From contig CANMSO010000001.1 in assembly GCA_947500545.1 (NCBI GenBank), positions 558,001 through 622,000 of the forward strand: DNA of 64,000 bases. Reading direction: 5' to 3'. The notes below the pieces were generated by a model. That model made no database searches, was not told where the DNA came from, and saw only the letters and a program-made list of their open reading frames with translations. The stretch is from an uncultured Aquimarina sp. GTDB lineage: Bacteria > Bacteroidota > Bacteroidia > Flavobacteriales > Flavobacteriaceae. Below are positions 50,758 to 60,021 of the stretch, piece after piece. Position 1 is the first letter of the stretch, and each line of letters begins with the position of its first letter. The position numbers were made by a program, and so were the translations under genes.

Positions 50758-52164
50758 CTAATTCTTTAGTATTTCCAATGCACGATCTATTCCGCTATCC
50801 TTTTCTTCTTGAAAATCTTGAGTTGATAAAAATGGGATATAATTTTCTTGGTTATCAGGCCCAATTCCAACAACTTCAAAAACCGTTCCTTGTGCATCAC
50901 TATATATTTCGTTTGACAATCCTACTTCTGTACCATTAGGTAATATATGCGTAAGAATAGTAGAAAAAGCACCTGCCGTATTCTCTCCTACAACAGTAAC
51001 ATACGGTACATCTTTAAGACATAGTGTAAAAAGTTCTGCTGCACTTATGGTAAATGGACTTGTAAGTAATACGATATCGCCAGTGAATTGAAAATTTCCG
51101 CGAGGTCCTACAGAAAAGGATTTATTTTCGGTAAAACTATCACCCAATCTGGCTTTTTTAAAATATGAAATTCGTTCTTGATCTATAAACCGAGATGCGA
51201 TATTTAAAGCAACGGTATCAACTCCTCCATCATTAAAGCGTATATCTATAATCAGTTTAGAAACTCCAGAGGATTCAATATCATCCATAATGCTATCTAA
51301 TAACAGATTTAATGATGATAACTCATTATTAAAATCAGTGCCATATCCTTCCATTGTGATAATATTAATGTACCCGGTATCATCATTAATTAATCCCCAT
51401 AAGATATTCTGCCTTTCATCCGATTCAACATTTCCTCCTAAATAATCATTAAATATCGTTCTTAATTTTTCATTACCTAGATCAAAAAAATCGCTTTCAT
51501 TTTCTATAGCTAGATCTATACTTAAATTAGCATTCAACTTTTCTAATAAGGTTGGATCTCCTGAGTTAATTTCAATACCGTTCTGTTCGTCGTATATGCT
51601 TACATGCCCATCATCCAACAAATAAGCAAGCTCTTCTATGATATCATAAAAGTTATCTGCCGTAACTTGATCTCTTAAACTCTCATACTGAGCCCAGTCT
51701 ATATTTCTTGTTTCAAAAAAAGCATAGTAATCATTAAAAATATTCCAGAAATGATCAAAGTTTATTATGGGATCTTTAGTGTCAGAAATTTGATCAGGTA
51801 GGCAATCTGGATTTTGATTTGGTAATCGCATAAATACTATTTCAGAATCTGATAATTCTGAAGATGCTATCAGTTCATTTTCACCTATAACATCAAAATC
51901 AAATTCATAGAAATCCTGAAGAACAAAATCATCATCTTGAATAGAACAGCCAGCAGCATTTGTATTGTAAAATATATTCTTACCATCTGTAAATTCAAAC
52001 ACCCATCCTTTTTCTGGGATTGACCAAAATCCATTAATTGAGTTTTCTGGAGGGACAGTGGTATCATTATCAGACTCACAGGCCGCAAAAATTACTAATA
52101 ACAGCAACAATTCTACAAGGCGCTTTATTGATTTTACGTCAGGACATAAATGTATATTTATCAT
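50758..52164 (-). CDS. S41-family peptidase lipoprotein
   Basis: The protein has 468 residues. A hydrophobic N-terminal segment ends in FAACES, a lipobox. A lipocalin-like or beta-rich stretch (about 35-115) is followed by the tail-specific protease fold: FWNIFNDYYAFFETRNIDW, LLDDGHVSIYD near residue 195, GYINIITMEGYG, KLIIDIRFNDGGVD, TSPFTISAAELF (the first Ser after Ile is the likely nucleophile) and VGENTAGAFS. It is expected to degrade or process proteins in the envelope. It is on the minus strand, 88 bp downstream of the small beta-barrel gene at 52253-52771. Confidence 0.85.
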   Translation of the reverse strand: MINIHLCPDVKSIKRLVELLLLLVIFAACESDNDTTVPPENSINGFWSIPEKGWVFEFTDGKNIFYNTNAAGCSIQDDDFVLQDFYEFDFDVIGENELIASSELSDSEIVFMRLPNQNPDCLPDQISDTKDPIINFDHFWNIFNDYYAFFETRNIDWAQYESLRDQVTADNFYDIIEELAYLLDDGHVSIYDEQNGIEINSGDPTLLEKLNANLSIDLAIENESDFFDLGNEKLRTIFNDYLGGNVESDERQNILWGLINDDTGYINIITMEGYGTDFNNELSSLNLLLDSIMDDIESSGVSKLIIDIRFNDGGVDTVALNIASRFIDQERISYFKKARLGDSFTENKSFSVGPRGNFQFTGDIVLLTSPFTISAAELFTLCLKDVPYVTVVGENTAGAFSTILTHILPNGTEVGLSNEIYSDAQGTVFEVVGIGPDNQENYIPFLSTQDFQEEKDSGIDRALEILKN

Positions 52165-52252
52165 AGTTTTATTTTTAAAATTATTAGTATAATTGAAGGT
52201 TTAGGAGTGCCTTTTTTATCTATTTTAAAAAACAATCCATTTTTATATATAG

Positions 52253-52771
52253 TTAAAAACGATATCCTATTCTTAGGTTAACATAGGGTGAAAAAACTAT
52301 TTCTCTTCGATATCCAAGTCCTGCACCAACTCCAACTTCATAATTAAAATGCTTGCCAAGATTTCTTCTTATTCCCCAGGTGGGAGCAATAAATATTCGA
52401 TTTACATCATTTTCTTCAGCTTCTAAAATCGAACGGAAATGATAACTAGTTCTGAGCGATACGTAATTACCACTATTACCATCTATTCTTTTATGCTTAT
52501 CGGCACGTCCATTTAGATTATAGTACCAACGTGGTTCTAATGCTACTATGGGTACAATATTTTCCGTATTAACACCTCCTAGACCAATTTCGCTTCGTAA
52601 AGCCACTTGATCTGATAATTTTAATTCATTATGAACCCATATACCTATTAACCCAACTTGAATACCAAATGTTGATTTTTCTACAGATACCGCTTTTTCA
52701 TTTTGAGAAAACCCGCAATAAGAACTCATTAGTAAAAGGGAAACAAAAATTATTCTAATCATTCTAAACAT
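52253..52771 (-). CDS. Small outer-membrane beta-barrel protein
   Basis: The protein has 172 residues. A signal peptide ends near residue 22 (SYCGFSQ). The body has eight or so alternating strands and ends in Phe (VNLRIGYRF), as outer-membrane barrels do. No named family is recognised. It is upstream of the S41 lipoprotein gene on the same strand (88-bp gap). Confidence 0.7.
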   Translation of the reverse strand: MFRMIRIIFVSLLLMSSYCGFSQNEKAVSVEKSTFGIQVGLIGIWVHNELKLSDQVALRSEIGLGGVNTENIVPIVALEPRWYYNLNGRADKHKRIDGNSGNYVSLRTSYHFRSILEAEENDVNRIFIAPTWGIRRNLGKHFNYEVGVGAGLGYRREIVFSPYVNLRIGYRF

Positions 52772-53005
52772 TGTTTTAAAATTTTACAACCCTAAAACAA
52801 ATAGCAAAGCAAACACCCTACTAAAAATTTTAAAAAATAAATGAAGCGATAAAATGACCTCTGGGGTTAGTTTTACTTAATTAAGAGTTTTAAAGTCAAG
52901 TTATGCTGTGTTTTTACTGTTATAAAAAAAATAATGGTAGGGTATGTATAGGTTCATATGTTTTAGGGATGTAAAATTTTTAACTCAAGAATATAAAACA
53001 GAATT

Positions 53006-53596
53006 ATGAAAAAAATTGGATGCAGTATTCTCATAGGATTAGTAACTATAATATCATTAAATGCCCAGGAAATAGGAAGTGATGTCGAGAAAGAGGGGAG
53101 TATACCAAAAAACAATATTAAAGTATACCCTATATATGCATTGTCCGGAATTATTGGTATAGGATATGAACGTGTTATTGCCCCAAAAACTTCAATAAAT
53201 TTTATAGTTCTTCAGCAATTTGCTGAACCAAACTTTGATAATAACGTATTTGAAAGAAATTATGATCTATTTTTTGAAACAGATATAAGACGTTATCTCT
53301 CCAAACGAAAAAAGGCTCCAGAAGGTTGGTTTGTAAGTGCAGGAGTGTTTACAGAATATAATTATGATAGGCTTAAAAATAGCGATAACAATCAAACTAC
53401 AGATGTAGAACGCCTATGGGTTGGTGGTTCTGGTAAAATAGGCCATCAATGGATATTTAAGAAAGCATTAAAAGGCCTATCTACAGAAGTAGCAGGAGGT
53501 ATAGCCTATAGAACTATCATAGAAGGAATTTCGGATAGTAACTCTCAAAGCGGATTTGATACGATAATAGACGTTACTGTTGGCTATTCTTGGTAA
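53006..53596 (+). CDS. Predicted outer-membrane beta-barrel protein
   Basis: The protein has 196 residues. A signal peptide ends near residue 20 (SLNAQ). The body alternates aromatic and polar residues (VFERNYDLFFETDIRRYLSK, WFVSAGVFTEYNYDR) and ends TIIDVTVGYSW, with Trp as the last residue, consistent with an outer-membrane barrel of eight strands. It lies 61 bp upstream of the ECF sigma gene; the -7/-33 promoter in this gap suggests the sigma operon has its own start. Confidence 0.7.
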   Translation: MKKIGCSILIGLVTIISLNAQEIGSDVEKEGSIPKNNIKVYPIYALSGIIGIGYERVIAPKTSINFIVLQQFAEPNFDNNVFERNYDLFFETDIRRYLSKRKKAPEGWFVSAGVFTEYNYDRLKNSDNNQTTDVERLWVGGSGKIGHQWIFKKALKGLSTEVAGGIAYRTIIEGISDSNSQSGFDTIIDVTVGYSW

Positions 53597-53603
53597 TGGT
53601 TGA

Positions 53604-53633
53604 TTTGTATTTTACCTTTTTTATATAATTTTG
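53604..53633 (+). promoter_or_regulatory. Bacteroidota-type promoter of the sigma/FecR/TonB receptor operon
   Basis: TTTG at 53604-53607 and TAATTTTG at 53626-53633 match the -33 TTTG / -7 TAnnTTTG consensus, with 22 bp start to start, the spacing expected. The -7 element is 25 bp upstream of the ATG at 53658. Confidence 0.6.
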
Positions 53634-53657
53634 AATACTTTATTTAATTTTTGAACA

Positions 53658-54176
53658 ATGCCAGAGAAAGTAATTAGCGTTTGTGAAGAGAAAGTATATG
53701 ACAAACTATACCGCGAGCACGCAGAAAAAATATGTTACTATCTCTATTACAAATATGGAGACATGGAAAAAGCCCAAGATATTGTGCAAGATAGTTTTGC
53801 AAAATTATGGATTAACTGTTCCAAGATACTTTTTGGAGCGGCCAAAAGTTTTCTTTATAAAATCGCTAATAATGCTTCGATCAATGCTATTGTTCATCAA
53901 AAAACAGTACTGAAATATCAGGAAAAAAAGCAAAAAACGTATACAAATGAATCTCCAGAATTTCAGATGGAAGAAAAAGAATTTATGCATCGTCTAAATA
54001 GTGCTATTTCTGGTTTAAAAGACGGGCAACGAGAAGTTTTTCTTTTGAATAGAATGGAAAATAAAACATACAAAGAGATTGCAGAAATGTTAGGAATCTC
54101 TGTAAAAGCAGTAGAAAAACGAATGCACTTAGCACTAGTTATTTTAAGAAAAAAAATAAAGTCATCTAATATATAA
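53658..54176 (+). CDS. ECF sigma factor (sigma-70 family)
   Basis: The protein has 172 residues. Region 2 (about 10-75) includes YDKLYREHAEKICYYLYY and AQDIVQDSFAKLWIN; region 4 (about 110-165) includes DGQREVFLLNRMENKTYKEI and AEMLGISVKAVEKRM. It is a Bacteroidota-type ECF sigma factor normally held by a FecR-type anti-sigma factor and released by a signal from the outer-membrane receptor. The FecR gene follows after 3 bp and the receptor gene overlaps FecR, so all three form one operon. Confidence 0.93.
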   Translation: MPEKVISVCEEKVYDKLYREHAEKICYYLYYKYGDMEKAQDIVQDSFAKLWINCSKILFGAAKSFLYKIANNASINAIVHQKTVLKYQEKKQKTYTNESPEFQMEEKEFMHRLNSAISGLKDGQREVFLLNRMENKTYKEIAEMLGISVKAVEKRMHLALVILRKKIKSSNI

Positions 54177-54179
54177 CCT

Positions 54180-55100
54180 ATGAAAAAAGATTTTAATGAT
54201 GATGATTTTTTAGGAAAATGGCTATCTGGTGATCTCTCTAATGAAGACCGTGAGGCCTTTGAGAACTCAGAAGATTATGCGGCATATAAAGATATATTGA
54301 GAGGAGTAGAGCGACTAGATAGACCTGTTTTTGATGTAGAAAAGGGTTTGAAAGAACAAAAAATCTATAATGCTTCATATAAAAAAGCCAAAACATCAAA
54401 AGTTTTTAAAATTCGTACATGGGTATATAGTGCAGCGGCAGTAGTTTTGGCTTTAATCGGATTAAGAACAGTATTTTTTCAGGATGTTACTGTACGCACT
54501 AAAATGGCACAAACGCAAGTCATAACGTTGCCTGATCATTCTGTGGTAACTCTTAATGCCGATTCTTCTTTAGAATATGATAAAAATTCTTTTTTAGAGC
54601 GTCGAGAGTTATATTTAAAAGGAGAGGCGTTTTTTGATGTTCATAAAGGATCTTCATTCACGGTTACTACCAAAAATGGTGAGATTACTGTTTTGGGGAC
54701 AGCATTTGATATATATTCTAGAGATCGAACATTAGAAGTACAATGTTTTGAAGGTAAAGTACGTGTGAAAAATGAGGCTAATGAAGTGATTCTTATTCCC
54801 GGAAAAGGAACCAGATCTAATCAAAAAGAAAGGTTAGATATATTTAATGTTTCATATCCAAAACCTGATTGGCTGGATGGTAAAAGTAGCTTTTTTGAAG
54901 TACCCCTTGAGCGACTCATAAAAGAATTAGAACGACAATACAACATCAAAATTCATACAGGAGATATAGATGTCAACAGAGTATTTACAGGCTTTTTTAA
55001 GCATACAAATCTAAAAGTTGCTCTTAGTACAAGCTTTGACCCCATGAATATTAGTTATACATTTGAAGGAGATAGAATTATAGCCCTAAAAAATAAATGA
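54180..55100 (+). CDS. FecR-type anti-sigma factor
   Basis: The protein has 306 residues. A cytoplasmic N-terminal region (FLGKWLSGDLSNEDREAF) binds sigma; one membrane helix lies at about 83-101 (YSAAAVVLALIGL); the periplasmic FecR domain (about 105-205) contains LPDHSVVTLNADSSLEYD and a GEAFFDVHKGS segment; the C-terminal DUF4974-like domain (about 235-306) begins near SFFEVPLERLIKELERQY. It should transfer the receptor signal to the sigma factor encoded upstream. Its stop codon overlaps the receptor gene by four bases. Confidence 0.93.
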   Translation: MKKDFNDDDFLGKWLSGDLSNEDREAFENSEDYAAYKDILRGVERLDRPVFDVEKGLKEQKIYNASYKKAKTSKVFKIRTWVYSAAAVVLALIGLRTVFFQDVTVRTKMAQTQVITLPDHSVVTLNADSSLEYDKNSFLERRELYLKGEAFFDVHKGSSFTVTTKNGEITVLGTAFDIYSRDRTLEVQCFEGKVRVKNEANEVILIPGKGTRSNQKERLDIFNVSYPKPDWLDGKSSFFEVPLERLIKELERQYNIKIHTGDIDVNRVFTGFFKHTNLKVALSTSFDPMNISYTFEGDRIIALKNK

Positions 55101-57730
55101 TTCGTTTTCAGATAATTAGATTGATAGTGTGTTGTTTATTGGGAGTATCTTGCTATGCACAACAAAAAAATCATCATATCGATAGTGCCGAAAAGGTATC
55201 CTTGCAAGAGGTTTTGAAAACGTTTGAAAATCAATATCAATTTGACTTTTCTTATGATGTAGAAGCGATCAAGAATATAAAACTTGTAATTGATCAAGAT
55301 GCTATTACTATTGATTCATTAGTAGAAGTACTAAAAGAACAAACTCAATTTATACTTCGGAAGATTGACGATCAGAGCTATATTTTAGTAGAAAATGATG
55401 AAGCTATAGAAGTATGTGGTTTTGTGATTGATTCAGCAAGTACTTTTGAGCTGGCTCAAGCAAATATTACCAGAAATAAGTATGTAATTGGACTTACCGA
55501 TGAGCAAGGGTATTTTAAAGTACGTTTATCTCCAAGGGATTCAATTTCTATATCCTATTTGGGATATGATATAAAGACAATTAAAGCAGCTACTTTTTTA
55601 GATTCGAGTTGTGATACGATTCGATTAACACCAGAAGTTCTAAATTTAAGCCAGGTAGTAGTTAAGGAATACCTAACTACCGGTATTCAAAAAAATAAAG
55701 ATGCATCTATTAATGTATCAACAAAAAAACTCAGAATTCTTCCAGGGCTTGTAGAGCCAGATGTTTTGCAAGGTTTACAATTAATACCAGGAGTAAGTAG
55801 TCCTACTGAAGATCCAGCTGGATTATATATTCGAGGTGGGACTCCAGATCAAAACTTAGTGTTGTGGGATGGAATAAAAATGTATAATAACGGCCACTTT
55901 TTTAATCAGATATCAACGTACAATCCTAACATTGTTAAGAACGTAAAGGTGTATCGAGGGGGAACCAGTGTACGGTATGGAGATCGAGTTTCTGGAGCGA
56001 TTATTATAGAATCCGATGATGACGTAACCGATGAACTTAAAATAGGAGGTGGGGTTAATTTTACTCATGCAGATCTTTTTGTAAAAGCACCCTTGTCTGA
56101 AAAATTAGGTATCATGGGAGCTTTCCGTAGATCTACTACAGACCTATATTCAAATATTGGATACGATAATCTTGTCCGTAAAGTATTTCAGAATACTAGA
56201 GCCGATATTTCTGATGGTACATCAGGAAATACAATTGACAGAGAATTTAGAGAAGATAATTTCTCTTTTTCTGATGCTAATTTTAAGGCAGTTTGGAATC
56301 CTAATTCAAATAATACTATAAAATTTAGTACCATATTTGCAGAAAACAAATTAGATAATGTTACGCTGCCGCAGGATGTAGACGATCCCGGTTCTTTTAG
56401 TACAAACGATTTGTACAAAATTAGGAATGTAGGTGCTAGTTTGAATTGGAAAAAAAAATACTCGAATAATAGTGTACAAAAAGTAAGTTCATATTTTTCC
56501 TCTTATGATACTAAGTATAGTATTGCCAGAAAAGCCCTAAATGTAAATCAAAACCTTGATTTCAACCAAAATAACAATGTTAAAGATATAGGAATAGAAT
56601 ATGCTTTGGATATTCCTATTACCAAAAAACAGTCGTTAGCATTGGGATATCAATATGCATATAATGAAACAAGATATAATTATAGACAGGCGTTAACGGG
56701 AGATTTAGAGGATTCTTTTATGAGTATTACAAATGGTAATGGTAATAATCATACGTTATATTCAGAGTATACCCATAAAGGAGAAAAAACTTATGCTAAT
56801 TTTGGTCTTAGAGGATCTTATTTAAGCAATACAGATCAGGTTTTTATAGAGCCTCGTCTGTTTGCATCGCTAGAAGTTTTCAAAAACTTCAGGGTAACAA
56901 CTTCTGCAGAAATCAAGAATCAACAACTTAATAATTATAGTGATATTTTAAGCCTTACTCCATCAGTAAACGGTCTTCCTGTGGTCGATAATACATGGTT
57001 ACTTTCGGGGAATGGTGTATTTGAAGGAAATCCACTTTTCATTCCTGTCATAAAAAGCAAACAATTTACTTTTGGATCCTTGTACACGTATAGAGGTTGG
57101 AATTTTGATCTAGAAGGATATTATAAAAGGCTTACCGATATCAATTCTATTAATAATATTATTTTACAGATTGTACCTTCTCAGACTGATACAGGTATAG
57201 ATATAGGAAAAGAAGAACGTATTGGTTTTGATTTTCTATTAAAAAAAAGAATTCGTAATTATCGGTTTTGGATCGGATATTCATTCAGTAAAACGGCAAT
57301 TACTTTCCCTACATTACAACAAAGGTCTTTTCCTAGTAATTTTAATCAACAACATGTATTTAATATCTCGCAAACATTAAAAGTTAATCATCTTGAGTTT
57401 GCTCTAGGATGGAATTATGCTACAGGTAGCCCCTTTACTAAGCTTATACCAGACGAAGATGGTTTTTTTGGTAATATAATTGAGCCCAAGGGGATTAATG
57501 TAAATAGATTTAAAGCGTATCATAGATTAGATGCTTCTGTTCTATATCGATTTACTATTAAAACTAAAAACCCATGGGGAGGGATGTTAGGCTTCTCGTT
57601 ACGTAACATTTATAATCGAAAAAATACAATTGGACAAGGGTTTATCGAGATTGGTGAAGATAATATAGGTACTTTTGAAAGAAGGTCATTGCGACTCACA
57701 CCAGATGTAGTTATCCGTTTTAATTTTTAA
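55097..57730 (+). CDS. STN-domain TonB-dependent outer-membrane receptor
   Basis: The protein has 877 residues. A signal peptide (1-22) is followed by an STN domain (about 30-100, starting EKVSLQEVLKTFENQY), a carboxypeptidase-regulatory-like domain (about 108-190), a plug (about 200-320, with PDVLQGLQLIPGVSS and LYIRGGTPDQNLVLWDGIKM) and a 22-strand barrel that ends TPDVVIRFNF. The STN domain links it to FecR and sigma signalling. No SusD-like partner gene is present, so uptake of a siderophore, peptide or other TonB substrate is more likely than a polysaccharide. It is the last gene of the operon, followed by a strong bidirectional terminator. Confidence 0.92.
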   Translation: MIRFQIIRLIVCCLLGVSCYAQQKNHHIDSAEKVSLQEVLKTFENQYQFDFSYDVEAIKNIKLVIDQDAITIDSLVEVLKEQTQFILRKIDDQSYILVENDEAIEVCGFVIDSASTFELAQANITRNKYVIGLTDEQGYFKVRLSPRDSISISYLGYDIKTIKAATFLDSSCDTIRLTPEVLNLSQVVVKEYLTTGIQKNKDASINVSTKKLRILPGLVEPDVLQGLQLIPGVSSPTEDPAGLYIRGGTPDQNLVLWDGIKMYNNGHFFNQISTYNPNIVKNVKVYRGGTSVRYGDRVSGAIIIESDDDVTDELKIGGGVNFTHADLFVKAPLSEKLGIMGAFRRSTTDLYSNIGYDNLVRKVFQNTRADISDGTSGNTIDREFREDNFSFSDANFKAVWNPNSNNTIKFSTIFAENKLDNVTLPQDVDDPGSFSTNDLYKIRNVGASLNWKKKYSNNSVQKVSSYFSSYDTKYSIARKALNVNQNLDFNQNNNVKDIGIEYALDIPITKKQSLALGYQYAYNETRYNYRQALTGDLEDSFMSITNGNGNNHTLYSEYTHKGEKTYANFGLRGSYLSNTDQVFIEPRLFASLEVFKNFRVTTSAEIKNQQLNNYSDILSLTPSVNGLPVVDNTWLLSGNGVFEGNPLFIPVIKSKQFTFGSLYTYRGWNFDLEGYYKRLTDINSINNIILQIVPSQTDTGIDIGKEERIGFDFLLKKRIRNYRFWIGYSFSKTAITFPTLQQRSFPSNFNQQHVFNISQTLKVNHLEFALGWNYATGSPFTKLIPDEDGFFGNIIEPKGINVNRFKAYHRLDASVLYRFTIKTKNPWGGMLGFSLRNIYNRKNTIGQGFIEIGEDNIGTFERRSLRLTPDVVIRFNF

Positions 57731-57738
57731 AAATTGTT

Positions 57739-57770
57739 AAATAAAAACGTCATAAAAGACGTTTTTATTT
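57739..57770. terminator. Bidirectional terminator between receptor and peptide genes
   Basis: AAATAAAAACGTC and GACGTTTTTATTT form a perfect 13-bp stem with loop ATAAAA and T runs on both strands. It ends the receptor gene (plus) and the small peptide gene (minus). Confidence 0.85.
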
Positions 57771-57782
57771 CTATGAATAGAA

Positions 57783-57980
57783 TTAATTCTCACCCACACC
57801 CTCAGACGTACAACCTGGTGCATCTGGGAATTGTTGACAATGAAGATCTCCAACACTACAACCCGGCGCATCTGGGAATGCTTGACAATGAAGATCCCCA
57901 ACGTTACCTCCGTTAATAGTTTGCTGCTCAGTTTTGTTCAGTGGTTTTACACCTTCAAGATTTAAAATTGATTTTGACAT
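57783..57980 (-). CDS. Small GG-leader peptide with duplicated Cys-containing core
   Basis: The protein has 65 residues. Residues 1-25 are a leader (ILNLEGVKPLNKTEQQTINGG) of the Bacteroidota double-glycine type, normally cut after GG by a peptidase-containing ABC transporter. The 40-residue core has two near-identical 15-residue units, VGDLHCQAFPDAPGC (27-41) and VGDLHCQQFPDAPGC (43-57), each with two Cys. This points to an exported peptide, such as a bacteriocin, signal or RiPP-like precursor. No modification or exporter gene is in the window. It is convergent with the TonB receptor gene and lies 182 bp upstream (on the minus strand) of no gene; the kinase/regulator pair at 58163-59870 reads in the same direction towards it and could cotranscribe it. 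Confidence 0.8.
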   Translation of the reverse strand: MSKSILNLEGVKPLNKTEQQTINGGNVGDLHCQAFPDAPGCSVGDLHCQQFPDAPGCTSEGVGEN

Positions 57981-58104
57981 AATAAAAAAGTTTAAAATTG
58001 TTGGGATTGAAATTAACTGTTTCTTAGTTCAAGAAAAACTGTTATAACGTCAATTTTATAAAAATGACGATCTTTAAAAAACATTATCATTTTTACTATA
58101 ATAT

Positions 58105-58165
58105 CCTTGCGTTATGGACGGCAGGAGGGGAGTATAATGTGTGTGGAATGGAATTACCTATTTTA
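58105..58165 (+). repeat. Repeat family D copy with TGTGTGGAATGG
   Basis: GGCAGGAGGGGAGTATAATG and TGTGTGGAATGG recur in related form at about 2966-3000, 27945-27985, 32850-32880, 41450-41500, 46191-46225 and 50680-50710. All copies are intergenic. Confidence 0.5.
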
Positions 58166-58858
58166 TAATTTTGCTAAAACTTCCAATTTTTTAAAAACAA
58201 TAACCTTATACATAGCACTAACTGGGACTTTATTATTTTCAATTAACAAATATGTTCTGGTTGCTTTTGTAACTCTTTCCAAATTGGTAATGTATGATTT
58301 ATGGGTACGTTGGAAATTTTCAGATAATAATGTCGTAATATTAATAAGTGTTTCAGTGATCAGATACATTCTTGTATCAGTAAAAATCTTCAAATAATTT
58401 CCAAAACTTTGAATGTACAGAATTGATGTAAATGAAATATTAACAGGGATGCCGTCGTGTTTTATCTGCAATTCTTCATTTCCTCTGTTTTTTTTAGGTT
58501 GTGTTATTTTCGAAGCTGAAACTTTGTTGATGGCTTTCAAAAAGCGTTCAATTTTTATAGGTTTCAATAAATAATCTACTACACCATAATTATAACTTTC
58601 TAATGCATATTCAGAATACGCGGTAGTTAAAATAACTTTGGGTGGTTTTATCATAGAACGCAAAATTTCCATGCCATTAAGTTCTGGCATTTCTATATCA
58701 AGAAAGATAAGACTAACTTCATTTTGCTGGACGAAATTGACAAATTCTAGTGGATTACCAGTACTTAATACTAACTCAAAGTTGTCAATTTTAGAGCAAT
58801 ACTCTTCTAGCACTTTGCGTGCTAGTATTTCGTCATCTATAATACCAACTTTAATCAT
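58163..58858 (-). CDS. LytTR-family response regulator
   Basis: The protein has 231 residues: a receiver domain with GIIDDEI, phosphoacceptor Asp54 in LIFLDIEMPE and the Lys in LLKPIKIE, then a LytTR domain (about 130-231) with INVSFTSILYIQSFG-like strands and RTHKSYITNLERVTKA. Its start overlaps the end of the kinase gene by 8 bp, so the two are translationally coupled. The pair is divergent from the esterase cassette at 60057-63380. Confidence 0.92.
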   Translation of the reverse strand: MIKVGIIDDEILARKVLEEYCSKIDNFELVLSTGNPLEFVNFVQQNEVSLIFLDIEMPELNGMEILRSMIKPPKVILTTAYSEYALESYNYGVVDYLLKPIKIERFLKAINKVSASKITQPKKNRGNEELQIKHDGIPVNISFTSILYIQSFGNYLKIFTDTRMYLITETLINITTLLSENFQRTHKSYITNLERVTKATRTYLLIENNKVPVSAMYKVIVFKKLEVLAKL

Positions 58859-59870
58859 TAACTGTTTTTTTTAATTTTGAAACTGCTAAATCAATAGATA
58901 AATTTACATGATATTTTTCTTCTTTATCATCAATTTTCAATATGTGTGAATTAGGATATAATAGATTTAAACGCCTTTTCACATTTTCGAGACCCAGTCC
59001 TGTTCTTTTCAATGAAGAAACTTTGTGAGGCTTTGAATTATCAATACAAAAATGGAGAATGGAGTTTTTTATAGTAGCAGAAATATCAATGATACTCTGT
59101 TCATTCGTACTTTGAGCACCATGCTTCACAGCATTTTCAACAAATGGGATGAGCAACATCGGAGAAATCCTTAAGCCAGACACGTCTCCGTCAATTAAAA
59201 ATTCAATAGTACAACGTTTACTCAGTCTTTTTTCTTCGAGTAGCAAATAATTTTCTATAAACTCAAGCTCTTCTTTTAATAAAACAGTATCTTTTTTAGA
59301 ACTCTCTAATTGATACCGCAATAATTCTGAAAGCTGCATCACAAGGTCAGGGGTTTCTAACGATTGTTTCCGCGAAAGCGAATAAATACTATTTAAAGAA
59401 TTGAATAAAAAATGTGGATTTACCTGTGCTTTTAAATAATTTAGCTCCATTTGTTTTTGTAATTTTTCCTTCTCGTCATTTTCTCTTCTGAACATTATAT
59501 TTCTTCTCAAAAAGAAGGCAGCCATTCCGGCTCCAGTAGTATAAATTAGAAAAAAGATCATTTTATAAACACCATACCAGCCATCCTTCATATATCCTTT
59601 CAAATATGCCACAACAAATACACTCCCAATAAGAAGTATTGTATATAAAAAATAGCGTCTCTTATCAAAAAAAAGGGGAATGAAAATAAAATGATTTATC
59701 CATATGATGGCCATAATGGCAATTGTATAATTAAGACCATGTAAGAAAAAAGAATAATTAGTATCAAATCTATCCTTAAACGCCCACATACTTAATATCT
59801 CAAGTATAAGTACCAAAAAAAAGGCGCCTATGTTTATAAGGATTGTATTCTTCAAAGACTTTTTGATCAT
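58851..59870 (-). CDS. LytS/YehU-type sensor histidine kinase
   Basis: The protein has 339 residues: four helices (about 10-125), a coiled linker, a PF06580-type kinase motif VNPHFLFNSLNSIYSLSR and an ATPase domain with LIPFVENAVKHGAQS and TGLGLENVKRRL. No extracytoplasmic sensor is seen. It is the partner of the overlapping LytTR gene. The divergent gene at 60057 is the likely target; a 186-bp spacer with candidate direct repeats separates them. Confidence 0.9.
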   Translation of the reverse strand: MIKKSLKNTILINIGAFFLVLILEILSMWAFKDRFDTNYSFFLHGLNYTIAIMAIIWINHFIFIPLFFDKRRYFLYTILLIGSVFVVAYLKGYMKDGWYGVYKMIFFLIYTTGAGMAAFFLRRNIMFRRENDEKEKLQKQMELNYLKAQVNPHFLFNSLNSIYSLSRKQSLETPDLVMQLSELLRYQLESSKKDTVLLKEELEFIENYLLLEEKRLSKRCTIEFLIDGDVSGLRISPMLLIPFVENAVKHGAQSTNEQSIIDISATIKNSILHFCIDNSKPHKVSSLKRTGLGLENVKRRLNLLYPNSHILKIDDKEEKYHVNLSIDLAVSKLKKTVND

Positions 59871-59960
59871 AAACGCTTCTATTAAAAATCTAATAAAGAT
59901 ACTATCTATACATACAAATCTCCATAATTTCTTTACAAAAGCGAGATATCAATGACGAAA

Positions 59961-59990
59961 TGGTTTTATCATTTAATTATTGGATTCATC
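59961..59990 (+). promoter_or_regulatory. Direct repeats TGG(T/A)TT(T/C)ATC in the divergent promoter
   Basis: TGGTTTTATC (59961-59970) and TGGATTCATC (59981-59990) are 20 bp apart, the spacing of LytTR sites; they fit the published consensus only loosely. The downstream repeat ends 32 bp before TACATTTA at 60022. Confidence 0.4.
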
Positions 59991-60021
59991 CTATTAATGG
60001 ATTTAGACATTGATTATACTA

